The translations under genes were made by a program, and so were the position numbers. Positions 8,279 through 17,336 of a DNA stretch of 64,000 nt are shown here, one piece after another. The notes under the pieces are model-generated. The model ran no database searches. It saw nothing but the letters and a program-made list of their open reading frames with translations, and was not told the DNA's origin. The first letter of the stretch is position 1; every line of letters starts with the position of its first letter. The stretch comes from RUG12519 sp045649685 (GTDB lineage: Bacteria; Bacillota; Clostridia; Oscillospirales; Ruminococcaceae): contig JAZRQJ010000015.1 of assembly GCA_045649685.1 (NCBI GenBank), positions 74,162 to 138,161 of the forward strand. The letters run 5' to 3'.

Positions 8279-8818
8279 ATGGGAATTTATGATTTAAAAG
8301 TACAAATGAGAAACGGACAAGACTATGATTTAAGTTGTTTGAAAGGGAAAATTTCATTAGTTGTTAATACTGCCACTGGATGTGGGTTTACTCCGCAATA
8401 CGAAGCTTTAGAAAAATTATATGAGAAATATCATGATAGAGGTTTTGAAATATTAGATTTTCCTTGTGATCAATTTGGGCACCAAGCACCTGGTAGTAAT
8501 GATGAGATACATAGTTTTTGTACCATGAAATATAAAACACAATTTGATCAGTTTGCAAAAATACATGTTAATGGGGAAAATGAGAGTAAAGTATTTTCAA
8601 TTTTAAAAAGTCAACAACAAAACGATGAGATAAAAGGTTTGAAAAATAAAATATCTATGAAAGCAATAAAAAAATTGAGTAAAACTTGTAAAAATAATGG
8701 TGATATTATATGGAATTTTACTAAGTTTTTAGTTGATAAGAATGGAAATGCTGTTAAAAGATATAGTCCAATTCTTAATCCTAGTGAGATTGAAAAAGAT
8801 ATATTAGAACTTTTGTAA
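8279..8818 (+). CDS. Glutathione peroxidase-family thiol peroxidase
   Basis: This 179-residue protein of the glutathione peroxidase family reduces hydroperoxides, in bacteria usually with thioredoxin rather than glutathione. Motifs in order are VVNTATGCGFTPQY with the peroxidatic Cys (about residue 38), DFPCDQFGHQAPG with the catalytic Gln, and WNFTKFLVDKNG with Trp and Asn. Selenocysteine is not used: the active-site codon is TGT. Length is normal for the family. ATG 8279 has AAAGGAG upstream. It lies just before a spore protein gene and may contribute to oxidative stress defence in an anaerobe. Confidence 0.92.
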   Translation: MGIYDLKVQMRNGQDYDLSCLKGKISLVVNTATGCGFTPQYEALEKLYEKYHDRGFEILDFPCDQFGHQAPGSNDEIHSFCTMKYKTQFDQFAKIHVNGENESKVFSILKSQQQNDEIKGLKNKISMKAIKKLSKTCKNNGDIIWNFTKFLVDKNGNAVKRYSPILNPSEIEKDILELL

Positions 8819-8960
8819 TTGTTGTAATTTTTGAACACATACAATTTTTGGGATTTTTTATATTATTGTAAAATTTTCCACAAATAAAAAATAAATATTT
8901 GGTTAGAATATTTATTACAAACGCAAATTATATTTTATAATTTGAAAGGAAGTGTTTTAA

Positions 8961-9170
8961 ATGTCAACAAATAGTTCAAGTAACGGTAAATTAGTTGTGC
9001 CAGAAGCTAGAGAGGCTATGGACAGATTTAAGATGGAAGCAGCTAATGAAGTTGGTGTTAATTTGAAAGAAGGATACAACGGCCATTTAACATCTCGTGA
9101 AGCAGGTTCAGTTGGTGGACAAATGGTTAAAAAAATGATTGAATCTTATGAAAACTCTTTAAAACAGTAA
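8961..9170 (+). CDS. Small acid-soluble spore protein, alpha/beta type
   Basis: This 69-residue protein has the two conserved blocks of alpha/beta SASPs: MDRFKMEAANEVGV with the GPR protease recognition region, and GHLTSREAGSVGGQMVKKM. These proteins coat DNA in the forespore, protect it from UV and heat, and are degraded at germination. The gene shows that the organism forms endospores. ATG 8961 follows TTTGAAAGGAAGTG. A forespore sigma-G promoter would be expected upstream, but I could not place both boxes with correct spacing. A terminator follows directly. Confidence 0.95.
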   Translation: MSTNSSSNGKLVVPEAREAMDRFKMEAANEVGVNLKEGYNGHLTSREAGSVGGQMVKKMIESYENSLKQ

Positions 9171-9180
9171 AATATAACAA

Positions 9181-9217
9181 AAAATGCTGATGGCAATTTA
9201 AGCTATCAGCATTTTTT
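9181..9217. terminator. Bidirectional terminator between SASP gene and pheA
   Basis: AAAATGCTGAT (9181-9191) pairs with ATCAGCATTTT (9205-9215). T-runs on both strands serve the plus-strand spore gene and the convergent minus-strand pheA. Confidence 0.85.
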
Positions 9218-9227
9218 ATTATATTTA

Positions 9228-10352
9228 TTAGACAGTTTCTTCACTATAATATCCTAATAATTCAAAACTAGTTGTTTCATATGAGAGATAATTAATGAAT
9301 GCTTTAGTAGATGTATCTTTAATATTTCCTATAAAATCTAAATAAACGGTAGATATATTATTTTTATTTGTATATGTGTTTATTTGTAATTGATGCAGTT
9401 TTATATTATTTATATTGAAATAAGTTGAAATATTGCTTAAAAGTTTATTTGTGTTGTTGGTTTTGATAGACAATGATAATATATGTTTATTTGGTGCAGT
9501 AGATATTTTCTTTGAAATAACTAAAAACTTTTTATTGTTTTTAATGTTGTCTTGAACATTTTCTTCCATTATATTCAATTTGTATTTTAACGCTACTTCT
9601 TTTGGGCATATTATGGCTAAAGGTTCGTCTAATTTTGACACTAAAAATGCTGCTTCAGATATTAATTCTAAATGGGATTTTTCATATTTGTGTTTTTTAA
9701 TATAGTTTGAACATTGGCCTATAATTTGAGTTGTTGATATTATTTTTTTAAAAGGATTTTTATTTTTAGGATTTACAGCTAAGCAATATGAGGCGTTGAG
9801 ATTTAATATTTTATATATGTATGTATTATTTTTATTAAGGGTGTCATATATATTATTTGTTAATGAGTTATTTAATTCAATAACACCCAAATCTATTATG
9901 TTTTTATCCAGTGCATCAAATAAATCGGACATAAAAGTATAAATGTTTATTGTGCTGTGCGGAAATGCTCTTGATGTTGCAATTTTGGAATAACTGTCGT
10001 TGGTTTCAAGGTAGGCTAATCTGGGAACGGAAATTTTGCTAGTGTTTTTTTCCGAGATATTGAGTATAGTTTTTATGTTATCAGGAATAGTTTTTATTTT
10101 TTTATATTGACCAAACTTTCCAGTATTTATTATTGTTGAAAACAGGAAACTATTTGATTGTTTAAATTTTTGAGATGAACGTTTTTTAATTGTTTTTAAT
10201 ATTTCGTTTTCTCTCTTGATATCAAATATATTTTTATCGTTTGATATTTTATGCTTGGCAATTTTAAGAGAAATTTTAATTCGGTTTTCAAATAGATTTA
10301 ATAAATTTTTGTCAATTTTATCTATTTTGTTCCTTAAACGTTGTATTTTCAT
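9228..10352 (-). CDS. pheA: Chorismate mutase-prephenate dehydratase, divergent P-protein
   Basis: This 374-residue protein has the three-part layout of the phenylalanine-pathway P-protein. The N-terminal AroQ chorismate mutase (about residues 1-85) keeps LRNKIDKIDKNLL, the Arg in ENRIKIS, the Lys in AKHK and RENEIL. The central prephenate dehydratase domain is recognisable (SYSKIATSRAFP, GVIELNNSLT, the NVQDN region) but very divergent. The catalytic TRF motif reads KKF, GPxG near its start reads ETND, and the substrate-binding ENS is NNS. The C-terminal ACT domain lacks the usual GAL and ESRP phenylalanine-binding residues. Mutase activity is plausible; dehydratase activity and feedback control are doubtful. 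ATG 10352 is chosen because GAGGAGG precedes it. Confidence 0.8.
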   Translation of the reverse strand: MKIQRLRNKIDKIDKNLLNLFENRIKISLKIAKHKISNDKNIFDIKRENEILKTIKKRSSQKFKQSNSFLFSTIINTGKFGQYKKIKTIPDNIKTILNISEKNTSKISVPRLAYLETNDSYSKIATSRAFPHSTINIYTFMSDLFDALDKNIIDLGVIELNNSLTNNIYDTLNKNNTYIYKILNLNASYCLAVNPKNKNPFKKIISTTQIIGQCSNYIKKHKYEKSHLELISEAAFLVSKLDEPLAIICPKEVALKYKLNIMEENVQDNIKNNKKFLVISKKISTAPNKHILSLSIKTNNTNKLLSNISTYFNINNIKLHQLQINTYTNKNNISTVYLDFIGNIKDTSTKAFINYLSYETTSFELLGYYSEETV

Positions 10353-10456
10353 GCAAAAACGCCTCCTCACTAAATATTAATAAGGTTACTATTTAAATTA
10401 TAACATATTTTATTTAATATGCATTTATATTTTTATCATTTGATTAAACATGTGGA

Positions 10457-10485
10457 TTGACAAATTTTTTGTATAATGATATACT
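10457..10485 (+). promoter_or_regulatory. Sigma-A promoter of malQ-glgP
   Basis: A perfect -35 TTGACA (10457-10462), a 17-nt spacer and -10 TATACT (10480-10485). The 5' leader of about 105 nt before malQ contains GTCATTAGTTTTGCGACTAG but no riboswitch that I recognise. The rest of 10371-10599 appears empty. Confidence 0.8.
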
Positions 10486-10599
10486 AAAAACCGTATTTTT
10501 TGATGCTGAATTTTATGTATTTTTATATAATTTTTTAGATATATTTTATATGTAGTCATTAGTTTTGCGACTAGTTTGACTTTGGGGAGAGTGTAAACT

Positions 10600-12078
10600 A
10601 TGAAACAACGTAGTAGTGGGGTTTTGATGCATATGTCTTCAATTCCTTCTGATTATGGAATAGGAACTATGGGTAAAGAATCCTACAAATTTGTGGATTT
10701 TTTAAAGAAATCTGGGCAATCTTACTGGCAGTTATTGCCGTTGTGTCCACCAGATGAAAATGGATCTTCTTACAGCTCGTATTCTACTTTTGCTGGAAAT
10801 ATTTGTTTTATCGATTTTGATTTATTAGAGGAAGATGGATATCTAAAAAAATCGGATTATGATTCTATTAACTGGGGAATTGATGAATCAAATGTTGATT
10901 TTGATAAAGTTAATAGTAATAGAATTAATGTTTTAAAAACTGCTTACAGAAATTGGATAAAAACTAATAGGAAACGTATTGCAGATTTTGTTAAAGCAAA
11001 TAAATGGGCTGATGATTATGCTATGTTTATGGTCTTGTTTTTGTTTAATGACAGAAAATGTTGGTGGGACTGGGAAGATAAATATAAATTTAGAGATGAA
11101 AAAGCTTTAAGTGAATTTAAAAAAGAACATGAAGATGATGTTAACTTTTGGTTGTTCACTCAGATTGTATTTTCGGATCAATGGAATTTGCTGAAAAAAT
11201 ATGCAAATAAGCAAGGTGTTGGATTTATAGGTGATATCCCTATATATGTTTCAGGTAATAGTTCTGATGTTTGGACAAATCCGGATGATTTTTGTTTAGA
11301 TGAAGATATGAAGCCAATTAAGGTTGCTGGATGCCCTCCAGATGCTTTTGCAAAAGATGGACAGCTTTGGGGTAATCCAATTTATGATTGGAAGAAGATG
11401 AAAAAAGAAAATTATACTTGGTGGTGTGAGCGTCTTCGTGCGTATAAGAATATGTATGATGTTGTTCGAATAGATCACTTTAGAGGATTTGATAGCTATT
11501 ATTCTATAGATGCAAGTGAAGAAACAGCTAGAAATGGAGAATGGGTTAAAGGTCCTGGAATTGAGCTTTTTAAAGCGATAAAGGATAAGTTAGGTGAAGT
11601 TGACATTATTGCGGAAGATTTAGGTTATATTACAGATTCTGTTCGTGAGTTAATAGAGACTACTGGATTCCCAGGAATGAAAATACTTGAGCTGGCTTTT
11701 GATCCACGTGAAGAAAGTGATTTTATGCCGCATAACTACGACTCAAATGTTGTCGTATATGTTGGAACACATGATAATGATACAGCACTTGGCTGGTTTA
11801 ATAGTGTAGATTCACAGACCAGAGAATTGTGTAAAGAATATTTAAATATAGGTTTGTTTGAAGGTGTAAACTGGGGATTGATACGTGGATCTATGGCTAG
11901 TGTTGCAAAGTTGGCTGTTACTCAAATGCAAGATTTTCTTGGGTTGGGATCTGAGGCACGCATGAATGTTCCTGGCACAGTAGGCATAAATTGGAAATGG
12001 AGAATGAAAAAAGGTGCTGCAACGGATAAATTGGCAGAAAAGATATATCATATGACTAAGATGTATGGTAGAATATAA
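10600..12078 (+). CDS. malQ: 4-alpha-glucanotransferase
   Basis: This cytoplasmic GH77 amylomaltase of 492 residues transfers glucan chains between maltodextrins and works with the phosphorylase encoded just downstream. The N-terminus has the family signature GVLMHMSSIPSDYGIGTMG and WQLLPLCPP. The nucleophile region is VVRIDHFRGF (about residue 290), the acid/base Glu is in IIAEDLG (about 339), and the third acidic residue is in YVGTHDND. Length is typical for the bacterial short form. The start has GGGGAGAG 8 nt upstream. It forms an operon with glgP (gap 25 nt). Confidence 0.96.
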   Translation: MKQRSSGVLMHMSSIPSDYGIGTMGKESYKFVDFLKKSGQSYWQLLPLCPPDENGSSYSSYSTFAGNICFIDFDLLEEDGYLKKSDYDSINWGIDESNVDFDKVNSNRINVLKTAYRNWIKTNRKRIADFVKANKWADDYAMFMVLFLFNDRKCWWDWEDKYKFRDEKALSEFKKEHEDDVNFWLFTQIVFSDQWNLLKKYANKQGVGFIGDIPIYVSGNSSDVWTNPDDFCLDEDMKPIKVAGCPPDAFAKDGQLWGNPIYDWKKMKKENYTWWCERLRAYKNMYDVVRIDHFRGFDSYYSIDASEETARNGEWVKGPGIELFKAIKDKLGEVDIIAEDLGYITDSVRELIETTGFPGMKILELAFDPREESDFMPHNYDSNVVVYVGTHDNDTALGWFNSVDSQTRELCKEYLNIGLFEGVNWGLIRGSMASVAKLAVTQMQDFLGLGSEARMNVPGTVGINWKWRMKKGAATDKLAEKIYHMTKMYGRI

Positions 12079-12103
12079 ATAAAAAAATAAAAGGAGAGTT
12101 AAA

Positions 12104-14473
12104 TTGTCCATGAATGGTTCTGATGTTATTAAAAAAATGCATGAATATTTAAAGGCGGATTATCACAAAAATATAGAACATGCTACAGCACTTCAGGTTT
12201 ATAATGCTCTTTCAAAAGCTACAATGGAAAATTTGTCAGATAATTGGATTAGCAGTATAAAATCGCATCATGATGCACGTCGAGTTTGCTATTTTTCTGC
12301 AGAGTTTTTGGTTGGTAGGGCAATATTTAATAACTTAGTTTGTTTGGGAATATACGATGAGGTAAAATGTTTGCTCGGGGATCAAGGTTTTGATATTGAA
12401 AAGTTGGAAGAAATTGAAGATGCGGCACTAGGAAATGGAGGCCTTGGTCGATTGGCTGCTTGTTTTTTAGATAGTGCTGCAACTTTAAATTTGCCAGTAG
12501 ATGGTTATGGTATCCGTTATAAATATGGATTATTTAAGCAGGCCATCGAAGATGGATTTCAGGTTGAATATCCAGATGATTGGACAAAATATGGAGATCC
12601 TTGGTCTATTAGATGTGAAGAAGATTCTGCTTGTGTTGAGTTTTATGATCAAAAAGTTATGGCGGTTCCATATGATATGCCAATAATAGGCTATGGAACT
12701 AATCATGTTGGAACTTTGAGATTATGGCAGGCTGAGGCTGTTAATCGTTTTGATTTTGAAGCATTTAATGACTGTAAATATAGAGATGCTGTTGAAGAAA
12801 GAGATGCTGCTGAAGATATATCAAGTGTTTTATATCCAAATGACAACACTGTTCCTGGAAAAGTTTTAAGATTAAAACAACAATATTTCTTTTGCTCAGC
12901 TTCTTTGCAGGATATACTTAAAAAGTATAAGAGAAAATATGGTAGTGATTTTTCCAAGTTTGCTGATATGCATGCCGTACAGCTTAACGATACTCATCCG
13001 GTAGTTTCTATTGCTGAGTTGGTTAGGTTGCTTTGTGATGTTGAGGGGTTGTCGTTTAAAGAAGCATTTAGTATAGCAAGAAAAACGTTTTCTTATACGA
13101 ACCACACCATAATGTCTGAAGCGTTGGAAAAATGGTCTAAAAAATTTATGAACAAGGTAATTCCTAAAGTAGTAAAATATATTTTATTAATACAAGATGA
13201 GTTTGAAAAGGAAATGAAATCTTTGGGTGTTTTTAAAACTGTGTCTTCTAAAATTGCTCCTGTGCAAGGAGATACTATTCATATGGCTAATCTTGCGGTT
13301 TATGCTTCTACATATACCAATGGTGTTGCTCGCATACACACTGATATTTTAAAAGCTGATGTTTTAAAAGATTGGTATTTAATATATCCTGAGAAATTCC
13401 AGAATAAGACCAATGGAATAACTCAGCGTAGATGGTTGTTGCTTTGCAATCGTGAGTTGTCTAGTTTAATTACTAATTTACTGGGAAATAATAAGTGGAT
13501 CACTAATTTATCTGAATTGAAAAAATTAGAACAGTTTGTTGATGATGAAAATGTTATTAATGACTTTATGAAGTTGAAATATGAGAAGCGTTGTCAGTTA
13601 GCGAAATACATCAATCAGCAAGATGGTGTGTCAATTGATCCTAATACTATTTTTGATGTGCAGGTAAAACGACTTCATGAGTATAAGAGACAGCTTTTGA
13701 ATATTTTAGCTATATTACATTTATATTTCAAAATAAAAGATGGAGAAATTAAGGACTTTACGCCAACAACATTTATATTTGGTGCTAAGGCAGCTCCAGG
13801 ATATGATAGAGCTAAGAAAATAATTAAATTAATAAACTCGGTTGCTAGTTTAATAGAAAAAGATGATGTTGTTAGCAAATATATAAAGGTTGTTTTTGTT
13901 CAAAACTATAATGTTTCATATGCAGAAAAAATAATGGCTGCTGCTGATGTTTCTGAGCAAATTTCTACAGCAGGAACAGAGGCATCGGGAACAGGAAATA
14001 TGAAATTTATGTTAAACGGAGCCGTAACATTAGGAACATTTGATGGAGCAAATGTTGAAATTGTGGAAGAGGCTGGAAGAGAAAATAACTATATATTTGG
14101 AAATACTGTTGAACAGATCAAGGAATTGTCTGAAGACTATGATCCTGTTAAAATTTATAATAGTGACAAAGACATAAAGCGTGTTTTAGATGCATTGGAT
14201 AATGGTTTGTTAGATGTTCGTAAGACTGGTGTGTTTAAAGAATTGAAAGATTCTATATTAAAAGGTGCTAGTTGGCATGATCCAGATCAATATTATTTAT
14301 TGGCTGATTTTAAGGATTATATTTCTGCTAAATTGAAAGTAAACAAAGACTATAAGGATAGGTTAACTTTTGCTAAAAAGTGCTGGATTAATATTGCTAA
14401 TGCTGGTAAATTTAGTTCAGATAGAACAATTGCAGATTATGCCGAAAATCTTTGGCATATTAAAGAAGTTTAA
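12104..14473 (+). CDS. glgP: Glycogen/maltodextrin phosphorylase
   Basis: This GT35 phosphorylase of 789 residues releases glucose 1-phosphate from storage or dietary alpha-glucans using pyridoxal phosphate. Conserved stretches include ALGNGGLGRLAACFLDS near residue 110 and QLNDTHPVVSIAEL. The PLP site is EASGTGNMKFMLNGA, with the Schiff-base Lys at about residue 634. The frame can start at TTG 12104 (6 nt after AGGAGAG) or at ATG 12110. The TTG has the better spacing. Together with MalQ it forms a glycogen/maltodextrin breakdown pair. A strong terminator follows. Confidence 0.96.
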   Translation: MSMNGSDVIKKMHEYLKADYHKNIEHATALQVYNALSKATMENLSDNWISSIKSHHDARRVCYFSAEFLVGRAIFNNLVCLGIYDEVKCLLGDQGFDIEKLEEIEDAALGNGGLGRLAACFLDSAATLNLPVDGYGIRYKYGLFKQAIEDGFQVEYPDDWTKYGDPWSIRCEEDSACVEFYDQKVMAVPYDMPIIGYGTNHVGTLRLWQAEAVNRFDFEAFNDCKYRDAVEERDAAEDISSVLYPNDNTVPGKVLRLKQQYFFCSASLQDILKKYKRKYGSDFSKFADMHAVQLNDTHPVVSIAELVRLLCDVEGLSFKEAFSIARKTFSYTNHTIMSEALEKWSKKFMNKVIPKVVKYILLIQDEFEKEMKSLGVFKTVSSKIAPVQGDTIHMANLAVYASTYTNGVARIHTDILKADVLKDWYLIYPEKFQNKTNGITQRRWLLLCNRELSSLITNLLGNNKWITNLSELKKLEQFVDDENVINDFMKLKYEKRCQLAKYINQQDGVSIDPNTIFDVQVKRLHEYKRQLLNILAILHLYFKIKDGEIKDFTPTTFIFGAKAAPGYDRAKKIIKLINSVASLIEKDDVVSKYIKVVFVQNYNVSYAEKIMAAADVSEQISTAGTEASGTGNMKFMLNGAVTLGTFDGANVEIVEEAGRENNYIFGNTVEQIKELSEDYDPVKIYNSDKDIKRVLDALDNGLLDVRKTGVFKELKDSILKGASWHDPDQYYLLADFKDYISAKLKVNKDYKDRLTFAKKCWINIANAGKFSSDRTIADYAENLWHIKEV

Positions 14474-14474
14474 T

Positions 14475-14517
14475 AAAAGGTTGTCTCTCGCATATTTTAT
14501 GAGAGACAACCTTTTTT
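14475..14517. terminator. Bidirectional terminator between glgP and mscS
   Basis: A 15-bp perfect stem: 14475-14489 (AAAAGGTTGTCTCTC) pairs with 14501-14515. A T-run on the plus strand and A-run on the left serve both convergent genes. Confidence 0.9.
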
Positions 14518-14530
14518 AGATCTTATTATT

Positions 14531-15301
14531 TTATTTGGTTTCAGATAGTTTTAGAGTAATTTCTTCCGATAAACTATATTGAAGGTTTTCATAATTTTCA
14601 GCATTCACCCAAACTTGTACTAATATTAGTGGAGCTGTGTCATCTGATTTACAGTAAATTGTTGGTGGGGGACTGTTTAAAATCATATTGTTTGATAATA
14701 TAATGTCATAGATAATTTGTTTAGTTTCTTTTATAGAAATATTATCAGGTATGTTAAAATTCATATCTAATCTTCTAATAGATTCTTTTGAATAGTTTGT
14801 AATTTTGTTGTCAGTTATTAGGCTGTTTGGCATAAGAATTAGACGGTTATCGGAAGTTGTTAAATGAGTATATATTAATTGAATTTTTTTAACTTTACCT
14901 ATTGTTTGGTTTATTTCTATTACATCTCCGGTAGAAAATGGTCTACATATTAGTAGCTGAATACCTTTTGCAATGTTAGATAATACGTCTTTTAAAGCAA
15001 TTCCAAATGTTAATAAAGCAGATGATGTAACTGCGAGAATAGCTGCACTTGAAACATTAAATTTTGCTAATATAACTAATATAACTAATGTATAAATTAA
15101 GCATTTAACAAATTTTGTTATTATTGGCATCGATGAAGAATCTTGTTTATCTATTTTTTCAAAGGCTTTTTTGATTGCTTTATTTACGACTTTTATTAAA
15201 ACAAGTCCCACGAATATAGCTATTAGTGAAAACAGAATGCTTTCGCCATATTTGTCTATTTTTTCCAGTATTAATTTGAAAATCTGGTTTATTGATTCCA
15301 T
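14531..15301 (-). CDS. mscS: Small-conductance mechanosensitive channel
   Basis: This 256-residue MscS-family channel opens under membrane tension to release solutes after osmotic downshock. It has three transmembrane segments (about residues 20-42, 65-83 and 87-110). The pore-lining TM3 is rich in Ala and Gly (AAILAVTSSALLTFGIALK). The beta domain follows, with FSTGDVIEIN and the family motif LILMPNSLI. The C-terminal alpha/beta domain is complete. The minus-strand start has GGAGGCAA upstream. It is monocistronic and shares a terminator with glgP. Confidence 0.92.
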   Translation of the reverse strand: MESINQIFKLILEKIDKYGESILFSLIAIFVGLVLIKVVNKAIKKAFEKIDKQDSSSMPIITKFVKCLIYTLVILVILAKFNVSSAAILAVTSSALLTFGIALKDVLSNIAKGIQLLICRPFSTGDVIEINQTIGKVKKIQLIYTHLTTSDNRLILMPNSLITDNKITNYSKESIRRLDMNFNIPDNISIKETKQIIYDIILSNNMILNSPPPTIYCKSDDTAPLILVQVWVNAENYENLQYSLSEEITLKLSETK

Positions 15302-15429
15302 AATATTGCCTCCTTAAATCATATTGCTGGTTTTATTATATATTAATTTAAAATAATGTCAACAGAACATAGTTTATATAATTTTAATAAAATTTTCGTT
15401 TTATATGGTTTGGTGTTATATATTTTTAC

Positions 15430-15458
15430 TTGACATTGAAAATTATATGCAGTATCAT
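15430..15458 (+). promoter_or_regulatory. Sigma-A promoter of the CorC-like gene
   Basis: TTGACA (15430-15435), 17-nt spacer, TATCAT (15453-15458), followed by the gene 41 nt downstream. Confidence 0.7.
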
Positions 15459-15498
15459 ATGTTTAATAAGTACAAATTTTTGGAAGGAAGATGTAATA

Positions 15499-16353
15499 AT
15501 GGATGCGGATGGCGGTAAAAGTGGTTCGTCTGGCCGAATATCTAAATTTTTTGGAATAAAATCGTCTGATAAAGTAACGGAAGATGATATAATGTGCTTG
15601 GTTGAAAATGGGGAGGATGAAGGAGTTCTTCTTCATAGTCAGTCTAAAATGATAGAAAATGTTATAAAATTTCGCAAAACAACTGTTGCTGATATAATGA
15701 CGCACAGAGTTGATATAGAAGCTGTTGAGGAGCACGATAAAATTTCGGATGTATTGAAAATAGGTATTGAAAATGGTTTTTCTAGAATACCTGTATATAA
15801 AGAAGATATAGATAATATTATTGGTGCTGTTTATGTTAAGGATTTGTTGGTGCTCATTCGTGAGGAGAATGTTGAAAATAAGCCAATAGGTTCGTTTATT
15901 CGTGAGTTGCCGTATGTTCCGGAAACTATAAAGTGTGTTGATTTATTTAGACAATTTACAGAAAATCATCAACATTTTGCAGTTGTGGTTGATGAATATG
16001 GGGGAACATCAGGAATAGTAACTTTAGAAGATATATTGGAGTCAATAGTTGGCGAAATTCGAGATGAATATGATGATGAACATGATGAGATAATAAAAAT
16101 AAACGAAACTACCTTTATTATGCAAGGATCAGCGGAGTTAGATAGTGTTGCTGAAATATTAAATATTACTTTTGAAGATAATTCAGAATTTGATACAATA
16201 GGTGGTTTTTTAATAGATACATTAGATAGAATACCAGACGAGAACGAACATCCAGTTGTTAAGTATAGTGGAGTTGAGTTCACAGTTTTGGTTGTTCAGG
16301 ATAGGCATATTGCAAAAGTTAGAGCGGTTAAATTAGTAGATCAATTGAAATAA
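15499..16353 (+). CDS. CorC-like CBS-domain protein without membrane domain
   Basis: This 284-residue protein has a pair of CBS domains (about residues 55-180: VADIMTHRVDIEAV, then GFSRIPVYKEDIDNIIGAV and FAVVVDEYGGTSGIVTLEDI). A C-terminal CorC/HlyC transporter-associated domain follows (about 200-282). The usual N-terminal DUF21 membrane part is absent, as in proteobacterial CorC, so it is probably soluble. Relatives modulate magnesium/cobalt efflux or bind nucleotides, and the partner transporter is not in the window. ATG 15499 is preferred because GGAAGGAAG lies 8 nt upstream. Upstream in-frame starts fall in the promoter. It probably forms an operon with the Nudix gene 28 nt downstream. 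Confidence 0.85.
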   Translation: MDADGGKSGSSGRISKFFGIKSSDKVTEDDIMCLVENGEDEGVLLHSQSKMIENVIKFRKTTVADIMTHRVDIEAVEEHDKISDVLKIGIENGFSRIPVYKEDIDNIIGAVYVKDLLVLIREENVENKPIGSFIRELPYVPETIKCVDLFRQFTENHQHFAVVVDEYGGTSGIVTLEDILESIVGEIRDEYDDEHDEIIKINETTFIMQGSAELDSVAEILNITFEDNSEFDTIGGFLIDTLDRIPDENEHPVVKYSGVEFTVLVVQDRHIAKVRAVKLVDQLK

Positions 16354-16380
16354 GGTGCAATTGAAGAAAGTGTGTTTTAT

Positions 16381-16803
16381 ATGAAGAAGGAAACGTCTTG
16401 TGGAGCAGTGGTTTATAATATTTTTGATGGAAAAACTAAGTTTTTGCTTATTAAGCATGTTAATGGTAAACATTGGGCTTTTCCAAAAGGACATGTTGAA
16501 AATAACGAAACTAAAGTTGAAACTGCTTTGCGTGAAATAAAAGAGGAAACAGGATTAGATGTGGAATTAGATGATAATTTTTGTAAAATGGTTTCATATA
16601 ATGTAAACCCTTATATTTTGAAAGACGTTTTTTATTTTGTTGCTAAAACGAAGGATAAATCTGATAAGATTTCTTTGCAGGAAGAAGAAATTTCTGAATA
16701 TGGATGGTTTGATTTTTATGAAGCGTTGAGTGTTTTAACTTTTCAAAATGATAAAAACGTTTTAATTGGAGCAAAAGAATATTTGGAAAATGTAAAAAAA
16801 TAG
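16381..16803 (+). CDS. Nudix hydrolase (MutT/Ap4A type)
   Basis: This 140-residue Nudix protein hydrolyses a nucleoside diphosphate linked to another group. The Nudix box is intact: GHVENNETKVETALREIKEE, followed by TGL (about residues 38-60), with the catalytic REIKEE helix. The preceding HWAFPKG is typical of diadenosine tetraphosphatase-like members. No membrane or signal segment is present. ATG 16381 lies after GAAGAAAG; an earlier GTG at 16372 is less likely. Confidence 0.9.
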   Translation: MKKETSCGAVVYNIFDGKTKFLLIKHVNGKHWAFPKGHVENNETKVETALREIKEETGLDVELDDNFCKMVSYNVNPYILKDVFYFVAKTKDKSDKISLQEEEISEYGWFDFYEALSVLTFQNDKNVLIGAKEYLENVKK

Positions 16804-16841
16804 AGCTAATTTTATAACATTTAAAATTAGCTCTATTTTTT
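16801..16841. terminator. Bidirectional terminator between Nudix and deaminase genes
   Basis: A stem of 14 bp (16801-16814 with 16822-16835) and a T-tract at 16836-16841. It overlaps the stop codons of both convergent genes. Confidence 0.85.
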
Positions 16842-17322
16842 ATAATGAAATGCAAATAGTTTGATTTGATGATATGTATTTTTTGTACTTTACACCAGAT
16901 AAATCGAACATGCGTTTGGCTGCTATCACGCTATCGCTTTGTGAATATTTATCTGACTTATATATTATTGATTTTATTCCGCACTGAATTATTGCTTTCG
17001 CGCATTCATTGCACGGGAAAAGTGTGGTATATATGCGAGCACCTTGCAAATTATTACCACCATTATTTAGTATGGCATTTAATTCAGCGTGACAAACAAA
17101 GGGATATTTTGTTTTTAAAGTTTCACCGTCTCTGCTCCATGGCATATCGTCATCGTCACACCCGGAAGGCATTCCATTGTAGCCTAGAGATAAAATATGA
17201 TTATTATTCCCTACAATACACGCACCCACTTGAGTTGTCGGGTCTTTGCTGCGTTTTGCTGATAGCTCAGCTATTCCCATAAAATATTCATCCCATGAAA
17301 TATAGTCTTTGCGTTTGGTCAT
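16840..17322 (-). CDS. Deoxycytidylate (dCMP) deaminase
   Basis: This zinc-dependent deaminase of about 160 residues converts dCMP to dUMP, the precursor for thymidylate. It matches the ComEB/dCMP deaminase family: SWDEYFMGIAELSAKRSKDP at the N-terminus, GYNGMPSG, the zinc and catalytic motif HAELNAI (about residues 83-89) and PCNECAK. ATG 17322 has AAAGGA 9 nt upstream. A TTG at 17349 would overlap the preceding gene. It sits 14 nt after the rhomboid-like gene on the same strand, so the two are probably co-transcribed. Confidence 0.92.
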   Translation of the reverse strand: MTKRKDYISWDEYFMGIAELSAKRSKDPTTQVGACIVGNNNHILSLGYNGMPSGCDDDDMPWSRDGETLKTKYPFVCHAELNAILNNGGNNLQGARIYTTLFPCNECAKAIIQCGIKSIIYKSDKYSQSDSVIAAKRMFDLSGVKYKKYISSNQTICISL

Positions 17323-17336
17323 TTTTATTATTCCTT

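Noticed and set aside
8841..8960. Sigma-G promoter in front of the spore protein gene
   Set aside because: GAATA and a CAAATTA-like box are present, but their spacing of about 13 nt is too short for sigma-G, so I did not annotate it.
10371..10599. T-box or other riboswitch in front of pheA or malQ
   Set aside because: No T-box core sequence or conserved stem was seen, and a normal sigma-A promoter explains malQ expression.
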